Positions 10,202 to 20,439 are shown, counted from the stretch's first letter. The stretch: DNA of 38,976 bases from Nemertoderma westbladi (GCA_032718475.1 JAUCBJ010000662.1:1-38976), one strand, 5' to 3'. Notes: generated from the letters alone by a model not told the origin. Program-made: numbers and translations.

Positions 10202-12796
10202 GTGGTTATGATTGTGTGCTACTCTCCAACTAGTGTTGCCCCTGTAGAGGAGGTGGAAAATTTCTACCACAATCTACAAACAGCAACTGATGGAGTGGAT
10301 CAGCATGCATTCTTAACATTCCTGGGAGACTTTAATGCAAGTCTGCATCAATCACCTACACCGCCCTGGGTCTATAGCAATAGTGTTAACCGAAATTCCG
10401 TACATCTTCAGGATTTTATCTCTGGAAATGGATTGTTTTCGGCTGGAACCCAGTTCAAGAAGCGAACTGGAAAGCTATGGACTCATAGTGGACCCAGTGG
10501 TCACAAGTTCCAGATAGACCATATTCTGTTTTGTAGGAAATACAGGAGCTCTATACAAGACTGTAATGCATTTACACTTAGACCCTTCTCCAGTGATCAC
10601 CGCCTTATTGTAGCCAAGGTAAGACTTAGTCTGCGTACTAGCAGAACAACGAAATCTGCCTTGCCGCGGCATGACTGGTCCACTCTGTTGCAACAGCCAA
10701 GTGTGAGATCCAGCTTCACACTACAGCTGAGCAACAGGTATGAGGCGGCAGATCACTGTGAGGGCTATACTGCCTTTACAGAAGCAGTTAAGTTAGCAGC
10801 TGCAGAAACAGTTCCTGTATACCCTCAAAACAGGAAAAGGGCCCCTTGGACTGACAACAAAATTCAGAAGTGCCGAAATGACCTTCATAAGGCGCAGAAA
10901 GAGTCCCGACTCAAACAGACTACAGCGGCCAAGAAAGCAGTTAAGGCTGCATCTAGGACCCTGAACAGGCAGTACTCTGCTAATCTACAGGAGCTAATAA
11001 ACCAACAGGTTGATGCCATCAATGATGCTGACGACAGCAGGCAATCATCCCAGGCATGGAAATCGATCAATCTGCTTACTGGGCGAAAAAGCCAACCAAC
11101 CACCAAGGTTAAGGCTGAATCACCAGCCGATCGCCTCAATGGTTGGAAAGCCCACTTTGAAAAGCTCCTCAATAATGACAGGGTATTGCCTGATAACTTT
11201 ATAGAAGTAAAAGTGTCTGAGTCTGTACTCCCAGATATTCCCATTGGCGATATCTCCTTTGCAGAAGTGAAGGCTGCTGCAAAGAGCATTAAGACCAATC
11301 GTGCCAGTGGAGTAGATGGTGTTCCCCCTGAGGTCTTTAAAATACCTGAGTGTTTAAAGCTCATCTATCCCATCATAGTAGACATGTACCGAACAACAAG
11401 AGTCCCACAAGAAATGAAAACAAATAAGTTGGTGCCAGTTCCCAAGAAGGGCAACCTAACACTCTATGGTTCTTTTCGGGGAATCTCATTGATCTCGATT
11501 GCTGCAAAGCTATACAATAGGATTCTACTAAATCGCATCAGGGATCCCATTGAGAGACTGCTCCGGGGAAATCAGAATGGGTTCCGTAAAGGTCGTGGGA
11601 CCATGGAGCCCATTTTGGCACTTAGAAGGCTAATTGAAGAGTTATCAAAAAAGAAAGACAGGCATCTGGCTGTTATCTTTGTTGACTTCTTCAAGGCCTT
11701 CGATTCAGTCTCTCGCTCACGTATGTTCAGCATACTTTCATTATATGGGATTCCTGATGAAATTATTGCAGCAATCAGATCAGTATACGATGGTTCGACA
11801 ACATTTGTGTCTACTGTTGACGGTGACACAGAACCATTTGAAGTGTTATGGGGCGTCCTCCAAGGAGACACACTTGCACCATTCTTGTTCATTATTGTGG
11901 TTGACTATGTTCTACGCATGTCCTTAGATTATTATAATGATGATGGGGTGATGATAACTCCACCTACTGGCTCCAGAAGTCGAGGAAATCCTGCCAAGTA
12001 CCTAACTGATCTAGACTTTGCTGATGACTTAGGAGTACTCTCAGAATCATTAGAGGGAGCCCAACGGCTCCTCAGCTCATTAGAACATGCTGCTTCTAGT
12101 GTTGGTCTTTTTATTAACTCCAGAAAGACCAAAATTCTGACAGTTAACTTTGAAAGTCCTCAGCAAGTCTCTGATCGGATGAGCATAAGCTCAAAGGATG
12201 GTATGCTTGAGCATGTGGACGACTTCTGTTACCTGGGATCATGGATCCGGAAGTCAGGTGAGGACCTTCGAATACGTAAGGGAAAGGCATGGGCAGCCTT
12301 GAATAGGCTTTCCAGGATTTGGAAGTCACCGAGAATTAATCGGAAACTTAAGGTCCGATTATTTAGAGCAGCAGTAGTTCCAGTACTCCTCTACGGGAGT
12401 CCATGCTGGGCTCTAACTGCTGAGGACACCAAATCTCTGGATGGCACATTCACAAGAATGCTACGCCGGGTTCATTGTGTCAAGTACAATGCACACATCT
12501 CCAACCAGACACTATATAACATTGGAGGTGTCTCATTGGTTTCCCCAAGCTTGACACTAGAACAAAATCGCCTCCGCTTTGCAGGACATTGCTTTCGCCG
12601 TGAGGACCAGCCAGTGCATAATCTTGTACTTTGGCAGCCTCATGGAGTGAATAAGCATGGTGGACAGCCCATGACTTTCTTGAGACGCATCTTAAAGGAC
12701 ACTGGCCTTAAAGATGCGGATGATCTAGCAAATGTCATGGGTGATAGGGAGTTGTGGCGGTGCAATTTTGTTGACAAGCCGGCACAGCATTCTTAA
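10202..12796 (+). CDS. LINE ORF: endonuclease C-terminal part plus reverse transcriptase
   Basis: An 864-codon open frame begins in mid-protein. It opens at a GTG, and the homologous reading continues upstream in the same frame only for a few codons (KKFPK), so 10202 is not a true start. The endonuclease half shows CYSPT, FLGDFNAS (residues 39-46) and SDHRL (about 131), the Asp and His motifs of APE nucleases. The RT shows NGFRKGRG (about 458), FVDFFKAFDSV (about 491-501) with its catalytic Asp, GVLQGDTLAPFLF (about 550) and the FADD box (606-609). The thumb and C-terminal region contains YLGSWIRKSG and RLRFAGHCFRRE. It functions in target-primed reverse transcription, but this copy lacks an in-frame N-terminus. 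Confidence 0.9.
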   Translation: MVMIVCYSPTSVAPVEEVENFYHNLQTATDGVDQHAFLTFLGDFNASLHQSPTPPWVYSNSVNRNSVHLQDFISGNGLFSAGTQFKKRTGKLWTHSGPSGHKFQIDHILFCRKYRSSIQDCNAFTLRPFSSDHRLIVAKVRLSLRTSRTTKSALPRHDWSTLLQQPSVRSSFTLQLSNRYEAADHCEGYTAFTEAVKLAAAETVPVYPQNRKRAPWTDNKIQKCRNDLHKAQKESRLKQTTAAKKAVKAASRTLNRQYSANLQELINQQVDAINDADDSRQSSQAWKSINLLTGRKSQPTTKVKAESPADRLNGWKAHFEKLLNNDRVLPDNFIEVKVSESVLPDIPIGDISFAEVKAAAKSIKTNRASGVDGVPPEVFKIPECLKLIYPIIVDMYRTTRVPQEMKTNKLVPVPKKGNLTLYGSFRGISLISIAAKLYNRILLNRIRDPIERLLRGNQNGFRKGRGTMEPILALRRLIEELSKKKDRHLAVIFVDFFKAFDSVSRSRMFSILSLYGIPDEIIAAIRSVYDGSTTFVSTVDGDTEPFEVLWGVLQGDTLAPFLFIIVVDYVLRMSLDYYNDDGVMITPPTGSRSRGNPAKYLTDLDFADDLGVLSESLEGAQRLLSSLEHAASSVGLFINSRKTKILTVNFESPQQVSDRMSISSKDGMLEHVDDFCYLGSWIRKSGEDLRIRKGKAWAALNRLSRIWKSPRINRKLKVRLFRAAVVPVLLYGSPCWALTAEDTKSLDGTFTRMLRRVHCVKYNAHISNQTLYNIGGVSLVSPSLTLEQNRLRFAGHCFRREDQPVHNLVLWQPHGVNKHGGQPMTFLRRILKDTGLKDADDLANVMGDRELWRCNFVDKPAQHS

Positions 12797-12835
12797 AAAT
12801 GCAGCTGCAATGCAGCATGCCGATCATAGTAGTAG

Positions 12836-13369
12836 ATAATTGCAAAAATATTTGAATGGATTTTCTATATGATTTATTGAATATATTTACTTCATATTCA
12901 GTCCTAATTTTTTTTGAAGTCACATAAATATATTGGGGTCAGTGTGTGTTTTTCAAACAATTTGGGATATCTGGAATACTTTAACACCCATCTCATATGT
13001 ATAATTGAATCATTTCAATTTTTGGTAGTGGGGGTGACCTTTTCGTGGAATTGCCCTTATGCTGTTATGTTTGAAAGGTGAACGGCAGCGCTCTAGTTGC
13101 AATTGGCGGTTACATCTATTGAACTACTGTAGCCTAGAGTACACTGTGTAATAGGGAGACTGTGTGTGTAGTGTGTAGAGTGATAGTGTGTGTAAGGGTG
13201 GATTGTATGCCTAACTAAAGTATTACCAATGTGTGGTGAGAAAATCCTACAACATCTAATTAACTTGTAATAGCTACTCTATAATTATACTTACAACTAT
13301 GGCGTCTGATTTGAGCCAAAATACCTTAGAATTACAAATGTGTACCTTACATTTCTCATTAGCTTATAT
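12836..13369. other. AT-rich spacer downstream of the LINE
   Basis: No ORF or RNA gene is recognised. A GT-rich stretch (13150-13200) is the only compositional feature. Confidence 0.4.
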
Positions 13370-13816
13370 TTATAAGCATCGCTTAAAAGTATGGTATTTT
13401 ATTGCATTTGAATTTATACATCGCTTAAAAGTAAGCTATGTTTTATGAAGTTGACTTTAATAAATCGCTTAAAAGTAAGCTATGTTTTTTGTATTTGCCT
13501 TGAAATTCGCTTATAAGTAAGCTAAAGTTTTGCAATTGCCTTGAAAATCACTTAAAAGTATGGTATTTTAATGCATTTGAATTTATACATCGCTTAAAAG
13601 TAAGCTATGTTTATGTAGTTGACTGTAATAAATCGCTTTAAATAAGGTATTTAATTGCAGTTCTGTTCCAACATTGCTTAAAATGAAGTATGTGTTTATG
13701 CAATAATATAGTTTAAAGTAAGCGATGTTTTTACAGTGTCGTTTAAACATAGTTTAAAGTAAGCGATGTTTTTACAGTGTCGTTTAAACATAGTTTAAAG
13801 TAAGCTATGTTTTTGC
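13370..13816. repeat. Cluster of degenerate units with GCTTA-AAAG-TAAGC hairpin core
   Basis: About ten units of 40-55 bp each carry CGCTTAAAAGTAAGCTATG or a close variant; the core is an inverted repeat GCTTA/TAAGC with a 4-base loop. Units alternate between two linker types (GCATTTGAATTTATACAT and GTTGACTTTAATAAAT). The last three, starting ATAGTTTAAAG at 13708, 13749 and 13790, have a regular 41-bp period and are nearly identical, indicating local recent amplification. Confidence 0.75.
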
Positions 13817-13995
13817 AGTGTTTTGTCCAATCAAATGCGTTGTTGACAATATCTGCAATTAGTAAGTAGATCACGAGAGGGCGCTGTTGAGCAATTGTTG
13901 TATTCCAGTATTCGATCAGCAAAATCGAATTTCTGATAGGGTACACGGTACGGACAGTACGGTTAACAGTATACAGTAGTTACACTGCAGTAGGT

Positions 13996-14162
13996 ATGGC
14001 ATCCGAAAATTTCATCTCGGAAATTGAGAGCCTAATACGGAGGTGCCAACAAATTTCAGAAGATGAGACATTTTCAAACTTAAATATAATATAATATTTA
14101 ACACGTATTTTTCAATATAAGATTGATGTACTGGATCGCCTAATAGAGGATGGGAATACAGG
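13996..14162 (+). pseudogene. Exon-like fragment, possibly the N-terminal exon of an integrase-type transposon gene
   Basis: ATG at 13996 reads MASENFISEIESLIRRCQQI, stops at TAA 14092-14094, and the same frame continues past the stop with a plausible helical stretch (QYKIDVLDRLIEDGNTG). It then meets AG|GTAATAG at about 14161, a possible splice donor. Proteins of the integrase family found on the opposite strand next door typically start with helical segments of this kind. Identity is inferred from style and proximity, not from a recognised motif. Confidence 0.3.
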
Positions 14163-14170
14163 TAATAGCC

Positions 14171-15349
14171 CTAGCGCCGCCGATACCAGTACAACACGTA
14201 ATTCTGGAATAACTCGTCTTCTTCCGTAATATATCCCTCGTAATCAATACCATATGTATCAGCATCTTCCGATAACATATCACCAGCAAATGTACCGGCC
14301 ATAAGGCTGTTCGCAAATATTTGGTTTGGAGACCAGTTATGTTCTGAACGAAGTCCATGTGTGTTCCATGCAATGCAAAATTCTCGAAGCGCGCGGTTTA
14401 TTCGTGGGCGAAATATATATTGTAGAGCATATAAATTTAAGTTGTCTGTAGGAGTAAGTTCTTCCCGGGATTCAAGCCAGTAAAAAAAACTGTAGAAGGT
14501 CTGGCATACAGTCCGAAAAACATCCCTCCACAACCTTTACATATGAGGCATTAAATGCCCCCACCCAGGGTCTAAGTGTCTAAATCGCAATAGTGGGGCG
14601 AGCCACGAAGTCAGTAAGCATTACATTTCATATCATGTATTATGATTGTAAATGTACGAAATAATACCGACATTGGGGCGAGCCAAGAAGTGAGCAAAGC
14701 CTTAGCCTAGAGGTACCATTAACAAGTTGTTTATCGCTACTTTATGTTTATTTGTTTATTTAATTTAAATATATTTAAAAATTATATTTAAAAATTATAT
14801 TTAAAAATTATATTTAAATATTTCAAATAAAATATATTTATAAAAATACTTTAAATTACAGTAGTGAGAGTAAGTCATTGAGAAATTAGAAATGGCAAGG
14901 GTGGAGGCTGTTAATGCCTAACCTCTCAATCCGCTGGTTGTGCGTAGATTTACCGGCTATGAAGCTATTTCTATTAATGCCACGATTTTCGATCATAAAA
15001 TGCGCAACCTGACGGTTTTCCCCACCTTTGTCTGCTCTAACGCGAGATGGAAGGCCGTAACATTGCACAGCTTCTTGAAATAATTACAAAACAGTCATTG
15101 CGTAATTGTTGGAATTGCAACACAAATATACAACTGATCTAGAATATCCATCGATCCCCCCATGCACTACAAGGCCCCACCGTATAAGGCTGTGGTGCCC
15201 ATCAATATGCCAAAGAGCATTAGCGCCAGACACAGTATAAGTCCTCATCCTTACAACAGCACCCCACCTTTCGCTCGCTAATATTGGATCAACAGAACGC
15301 AATGAAGCATGTACTCGATATAAAGGGACACTAATATACTTCCAAATAT
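14171..15349 (-). pseudogene. DDE integrase-like transposon gene, two exons, 5'-truncated and with one nonsense codon
   Basis: Exon A (15349-14923) encodes RVHASL, RSVDPILASERWG, WHIDGHH (first catalytic Asp), [22 protein letters not shown] (second Asp) and STHNQRIER (catalytic Glu). Exon B (14534-14171) carries WRDVFRTVCQTFYSFFYWLE and SPNQIF and ends YWYRRR. A GT...AG intron joins them in frame inside the conserved QRIERLWRD block. This architecture fits the integrase core family common in fish and invertebrate genomes. One in-frame TAA (about 15082-15084, after TVL) interrupts the catalytic domain. The N-terminal half is missing: the frame meets the neighbouring element at about 15350. It is a dead copy. 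Confidence 0.8.
14535..14922 (-). other. Intron of the integrase-like gene
   Basis: Minus strand: donor GAGAG|GTTAGG at 14922 and acceptor GTAAAG|GTTGTGG ending 14535, 388 bp. Splicing restores the family's conserved motif without adding or losing a codon, which is the strongest evidence. The acceptor has a weak pyrimidine tract. Inside are an A/T-rich 17-bp tandem run (about 14765-14820) and two similar words, GGGGCGAGCCACGAAGT and GGGGCGAGCCAAGAAGT, about 80 bp apart. Confidence 0.65.
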
Positions 15350-17068
15350 ACGAATATTCTCATGGACTGTTCTACCGGGTACAGGCAGTGTAGTACTGTG
15401 TAAAGGGAACTTAGAGTTAAGCTCTGGAAGTACAGGGGTCTCTAGCACAGGTGTGACTTTGGGAACGACAGGCCTAATTATTTCAGGCTCATCAACTATA
15501 GTAGGGAGTTTTTTGACCTTAATAATTTGGTCTGTAGGTTCTATTCTACTTAAGTCGGTGCTAGCTAGTTGTCTCCTAACAGCTGGGGGCAAATCAGGCA
15601 ATTTGTGACGGTAAGATGTTTTTCTACGCCTGCTTAGACGAGATCTATTTCCTCCGCCTTCAGGATCGGTGGTTTCGCTTTCCTCCGATGACGTATATCC
15701 CTGGCGTTTGGGAGTAGATTTTCTCATCATCTGCATGTGACTAGCAGTTAACTGTTTATTTATGTTGTCTTGCGTCTCTTGCAGATTTTCCAACTCCAGT
15801 TGGGTAGTCTCCTCAGAGGCTCTCTGTTCTGCTTCTGCCACTGCTTTTGCTACTTTTCTTTCTGCTTCCACTTCGGCCATTGCCGCTGTTACTGCAGCTG
15901 CCTTTCGGTCCTCTATCCGTTTTTTCTTTACTAGTTCTTCTTGGACTCTAGTGAGGCGGAGTTTTTCATCAAACTCAGCTTGGTTAGCAGCTAACATTTC
16001 AGCATCGATTGAGTCTAACACACGCTGGGTTCCTTCACTATTAGGGGAAAGTCCAGACAGCCGTCTCCTCAACTCTTCGTCTCCTAGGAATCGCTGATAG
16101 TCGGACAGATATATGTCGATGGCGTCTCTCGTTCGTGGTCTCTCTGCGGTCTCTTCGCCTTCCACTTGAGAAAGGGTGGCATCGGTTGGTTCTTCATAGG
16201 TTAGTCTCTCAGACAGCTGGGATTTCCACTGGTCCGTTTCTTGCACTTTGAGACCTACTCGCTGGAACCAAGTCTTAACAGCAACCTGCAGCGACGTGTC
16301 CTGTCTTCTTTTGGAAGTTTCCTCAAAGGCTGATAGGACTAGTCTAATACGTAGGGTTCTTTCGCGTACTTGATAAAGCAGCTCTTCCTGCTCTTGAGGT
16401 CCTTGGGGTTGTCGAAACAGTTGTTCTTCTAATCGCTCTAAGGAGCCGAAGAATCCCTGCACATATCCTGCTGCCGACCTCTTCCAAACAGCTGGATCCA
16501 TTGTATCTTTAGTCACTCCCATCCTGTGTATATCTTCCCAAGTAGCTTCGGACAAATCTAACGGGAGTCCGGGTCCGGGAAAGTTCCATTGTGACTCGAC
16601 AATAGACATCAATTCTTCCCTGGCGTATCCCGCATAATTATCTTGGGTCGCTCGCTTACCTCTCGCCCAATCGGCTTGATGTTCCTCCACCGCAATCAAT
16701 ATAGTAGTTAGCACTGCGGCAGGAAGGGTGAGAAGGGGATCCGAGTAGGCTGTAGCCGCCATCTGCAATCCGCGTTCGGGGGTCAGCTCGACAGTATCCG
16801 AATTACTGGAGCTATCGGATCGCTGGGAACAAGTTTCTTGACTAGGATGTTGCTGCTGTTGGACAGCTGCTTCCTGGTTCCGTTTGACTTGGGCCCGAGT
16901 GCCGATGATAGACCTACGGTGTTGGATTAGCTTAGGGTCTGATACTACTACTGGAGGGATGACCTTTCTTTCAGTAGGAGGTGAGCTGAACTCCTTTCTT
17001 AATCTATCTGTGTCACAGATGGTTGTATCGATTAGACTGTCTGACAGGTTTTGCTGAGTGTCAGACAT
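15278..17068 (-). CDS. Element ORF, copy 2 (gag-like or unknown), 3' truncated and fused to foreign sequence
   Basis: ATG at 17068; 596 codons. Residues 1-105 are polar with a Q-rich run. About 106-287 form a predicted mostly helical domain absent from copy 1 (EEHQADWARGKRATQDNY, WEDIHRMGV, LVLSAFEETSKRRQD). About 305-345 are shared, with DIYLSDYQRFLGDEELRRRL. About 360-440 are a charged coiled coil. 450-497 hold a Ser/Glu patch and a basic cluster (RSRLSRRRKTSYRHK). The final part is Pro/Val-rich. Residues after about 573 read the integrase-like gene in the wrong frame and are not part of the original protein. There is no protease, RT or zinc knuckle. Probable role: structural or nucleic-acid-binding protein of the element, low certainty. 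Confidence 0.55.
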   Translation of the reverse strand: MSDTQQNLSDSLIDTTICDTDRLRKEFSSPPTERKVIPPVVVSDPKLIQHRRSIIGTRAQVKRNQEAAVQQQQHPSQETCSQRSDSSSNSDTVELTPERGLQMAATAYSDPLLTLPAAVLTTILIAVEEHQADWARGKRATQDNYAGYAREELMSIVESQWNFPGPGLPLDLSEATWEDIHRMGVTKDTMDPAVWKRSAAGYVQGFFGSLERLEEQLFRQPQGPQEQEELLYQVRERTLRIRLVLSAFEETSKRRQDTSLQVAVKTWFQRVGLKVQETDQWKSQLSERLTYEEPTDATLSQVEGEETAERPRTRDAIDIYLSDYQRFLGDEELRRRLSGLSPNSEGTQRVLDSIDAEMLAANQAEFDEKLRLTRVQEELVKKKRIEDRKAAAVTAAMAEVEAERKVAKAVAEAEQRASEETTQLELENLQETQDNINKQLTASHMQMMRKSTPKRQGYTSSEESETTDPEGGGNRSRLSRRRKTSYRHKLPDLPPAVRRQLASTDLSRIEPTDQIIKVKKLPTIVDEPEIIRPVVPKVTPVLETPVLPELNSKFPLHSTTLPVPGRTVHENIRIFGSILVSLYIEYMLHCVLLIQY

Positions 17069-17167
17069 GTTTAGATATACAGTTGAATGCTTACTGCTAT
17101 AGTTACAGTTAAAGCAAGTCTAGTAATTCAGTATGACCGTTGGCCTAGTACCGGTAATTTATTACAG

Positions 17168-17410
17168 TATATTAGAATACCGGTATACACTTATAGTATA
17201 TATAAGTATTGTAAACTAGGTTTGTCACAGAGTACCGGTATATAAATTTAGCACAAATATATATAAATATATAATAGGCCTATCGTGAATACCGGTATAC
17301 AGCTTACACTTATAGTATATATAAGTATAATTATTAACTAGAATTAATTACAGAATACCGGTATGATTTTAGCTCAAATTTATAGAAATAAATATAATAA
17401 GCCTATGGTA
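17168..17410. repeat. ACCGGT-bearing tandem pair in element copy 2
   Basis: Counterpart of 1543-1785. Units open with GAATACCGGTATA at about 17173 and 17287 and contain a second ACCGGTATA each. Confidence 0.55.
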
Positions 17411-18429
17411 AATACCGGTATGTCAATTATTTTAGAATAATTGAATTTCTGAATATTTCAGGGTTACTTGGTTACTTTAACTTACTTTATTACCGTTATT
17501 TAAGCAGTAGTCCAACTGATATTGAGACCTAGTTGTTGTATGGCAGGCCTACTATTTATAAATCGTTTGAGTTGATTTATAATATTTATATACCCGTTTA
17601 CAATGGGTTTTTTCAATATTCGAAATAAATGTTATTATTTCTGGGGGGTCACTACACAGAAGCTGGGCGCTCTCAGTGAAGTGCTATTTATTGGACACTA
17701 AAACAGATAATTCTAATTTACCTAAGTTACTTAATACTACAAATTACGTATGATACGGTGAGATTTATTCTCTAATTAAACACAACAAAAATATTACGTA
17801 CGAATTTTTAGGGTAATTTTACAGGAAGTCTACAAACCAGTCTAACAAAGGGTTAGAATTCGGTTTATTACAATGGACAGGGTACTACGGTATTTGAAAA
17901 TAATAAGTAGTAGTAAATATATTGCACTGTCCAGATAGGAAAATACCACCTCCTGACGACCTATAGCCGTATCGCTATAGGTACTACGTTATGTATCACG
18001 GAGTGTTCCTACCTAGAAGTTAATTACCGCGGACTACCAGATCCAGCGTGCCTATTAACCACTTTACAACACAAATATACTGCCTACACACTAATTACCT
18101 CGGAAAGCACTGTACACTAAACTGCTAAACCCTAAATTAGGTACAAGTACTGGTACAACAAATAATCAGTAGTTAAATATACTTGAACAGTTAAAAGAAC
18201 CACGGCATCTGCTGGAGTGACCGAAGCACAAAGTCACCAGTCTTTTCCTACGCCAAGCAGCCCGTGTAGTACCGGGGTTAATTTAACTATAACGGTATGT
18301 GTAACAAAGCACAATTACTGTAGGAATAAACTTGGGGACATGAATGTTGCGAATAATCGCATAAACTCTGAATAATAAATATTACGCTACCCGTACAGAA
18401 TGCTCAAACAAATACAAACCAAAACGCTG

Positions 18430-18905
18430 GCAGACTACCACCAAGCCTAAATAAACTATACTGTATGTGCAGATTCCAAAATGGTTAGTTAGTATGCGTT
18501 CTAACACGGTAGTACGACTTATTCTTTAAGAGGGGATTGACCTTACAGCTATGGCTGCCCCAACTTACTAACTGGCACTTCATCAGACAAACTCTACACA
18601 AGCAGCAATCTCTTCAGACCTAATAATAGCTAGACAACAATCCAGCCTACAAAATATCTGAGTAATAACTATTACGGTACCTGAACAGACCACACAAACA
18701 AACACAGGCCAAAAACGCTGGCAGAGTCCTGTCAAGCCTAAATAAACTACAGTATGTGCAGATTCCAAAATGATTAGTTAGTATGCGTTCTAACACGGTA
18801 GTACGACTTATTCTTTAAGAGGGGATTGACCTTACAGCTATGGCTGCACCAACTTACTAACTGGCACTCTATCGGACAAACTCTACACACGCCGTAATCT
18901 CTCCA
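18430..18905. repeat. 289-bp internal direct duplication, copy 2
   Basis: TTAGTATGCGTTCTAACACG occurs at 18489 and 18778 with matching flanks, as in copy 1 at 2853 and 3141. The two units within copy 2 share features (GATTCCAAAATG, CTTACAGCTATGG) not seen in copy 1, suggesting that gene conversion has homogenised them. Confidence 0.7.
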
Positions 18906-19126
18906 AACCCAACAACAATCCGACAACAGTCCGGCCTACAATTATCTGAACAATCTGAGCAGACTTACACGTCTTCAGCTCAATATTAACTTACATGTAA
19001 ATAAAACCGACAGAAATAAGTAAAATCTCAATAAAAAACCAGGGCTGCAGTCCCTGATTAAATACTAAGACCTACCGGTATACAATAATCAAAATCGAAT
19101 AATACTAATGTACTTATACTGGAAGT

Positions 19127-19249
19127 ACCGGTTAGGACAGTTGGGCCTACGGACCTACAGAAATACCGGTTCTGGCAGTTGGACCTACGGACCTACAGCA
19201 GTACTGGTTCTGGCAGTTGGGCCTACTGACCTACAGAAGTACCGGTTCA
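19127..19249. repeat. Three 37-39-bp units ending in ACCGGTT
   Basis: Units begin ACCGGTTAGG, ACCGGTTCTGG and ACTGGTTCTGG at 19127, 19164 and 19203 and share CAGTTGG...CCTAC...GACCTACAG. Copy 1 has a single unit at about 3495-3540, so this expanded after the copies separated. Confidence 0.7.
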
Positions 19250-20439
19250 GGTTTACCGGTCGACGGTACTTTCTACTTTATTGCTTACTGCAATAAAGTC
19301 AATAACTGTTATTGTACGCGCTTTTGAAGACCTTTAGCAGTTTAACCTGCCAAAATTTATATGTCTTTTGGTTTATAAATAGACTTTAGAAGATGACAAA
19401 TATTTAATACCAATAAACACAACATTAGCAGAAGCCAGCCTAGTGCGCGTCCATTCACCCGCTGGATATACCCGGGAGACTGGATTCTGAGGGCTTAGAT
19501 TATTATTGCAGTGTAAGCTTACTGTATTGTATTATTCGATTGATCGTTAATAAATAATTTCTGACTAATATTATTCACTTTCGGGAAATATTAACAGTTC
19601 CTTTAGGACGTGGCGCTCTATCTAGGTAAACAGAGATATGACTTATACTAATCACAACGGTAAGTCGGTAAGGCTTATGATTCACGTATGAGGCGCATTC
19701 TTTAGGAAATGCTTAGTTATCAGTCACAATCATGCACACTACCGGTAACACACAATACTGCTCACTAATTTGCCGACCGTCAATGAATTTTATCATATAT
19801 AAAGCAAACAGCAACTGACTCATGTAGGGCTTATCAAATAGCATTAAATTCACTACAAACCACAATAATATAAGTCGCAATCGCTATATATAACCCGTCT
19901 CTCTAACCTGTAGTGTATCAAGAAAATTGGGAAATTTGGGTTCTTTATATATGTTCTCCAAATAATATTCAACCAAAACACAACAGTAAACAGCATTAAG
20001 ACGGTATGTTAAGATATGATATGACAAGATGTGACAAGATAACAGTTATACGCTCTATAATCTTAAGCCTACTAATGTTTCTTCTAAAGTCTGAAACGAA
20101 TTGACTCTAGAGCCGGTGTTCCTGGCCTAGATAGCAACAACACAACAGTATCACAAAAAACAGTAAGACTGAACACTCCTAGTATCATCGGCCGAATATC
20201 TACACGTCGACAGAAAAAATCGCTCTGATTGGCTCAAACCAAACAAAGAACCGTGCGTCCAATGGCTGTTTCCATGCCAGCAACCAGCTGCTAGATGTCG
20301 CAATCTGAATCATCAAGGCCAAGCCGTGTAAAGGTATTTGGTGCATTGCGGGTTTTTTGCCTTACCATGTCCGCCAAAGCAGGTATATAGACGAATGACT
20401 TTTATGTCCGTTAAAACACCTGTAACAGTACCTTGCGGG

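Larger units (their letters stand above)
9061..12835 (+). mobile_element. Near full-length RTE-like APE/RT LINE retrotransposon
   Basis: In order there is a 5' region of about 450 bp containing two diverged repeats of about 100 bp (GCAGGGGTAYA..., near 9280 and 9390), an endonuclease start, an RT ORF and a 39-bp 3' tail ending in TAGTAGTAG at 12835. The same 3' tail and triplet end occur in the fragments at 5200 and 29796, which fixes the 3' boundary. The 5' boundary is only estimated from the composition change. A single APE-RT protein with no separate gag ORF and a simple-repeat end suggests the RTE group, though a related clade is possible. The minus-strand copy at 29796-31713 is very similar, so the family was active recently. 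Confidence 0.85.

Noticed and set aside
10885-12329. Minus-strand ORFs within the LINE and their mirror set at 30291-31609
   Set aside because: Shadow frames of the RT gene; they recur in both LINE copies only because the RT sequence does.
14740-14850. Possible AT-rich replication origin or matrix attachment site
   Set aside because: The run is a simple ATATTTAAAA tandem inside an intron; nothing beyond base composition supports a function.
15762-16097. Ser/Ala-rich plus-strand ORF
   Set aside because: Antisense of the coiled-coil region of the element ORF; Ala/Ser richness mirrors the Glu/Ala-rich sense codons.
19108-19296. 62-codon plus-strand ORF with repeated YRN/TYGPT words
   Set aside because: It arises from the 38-bp repeat of the element leader; copy 1 has no equivalent frame.
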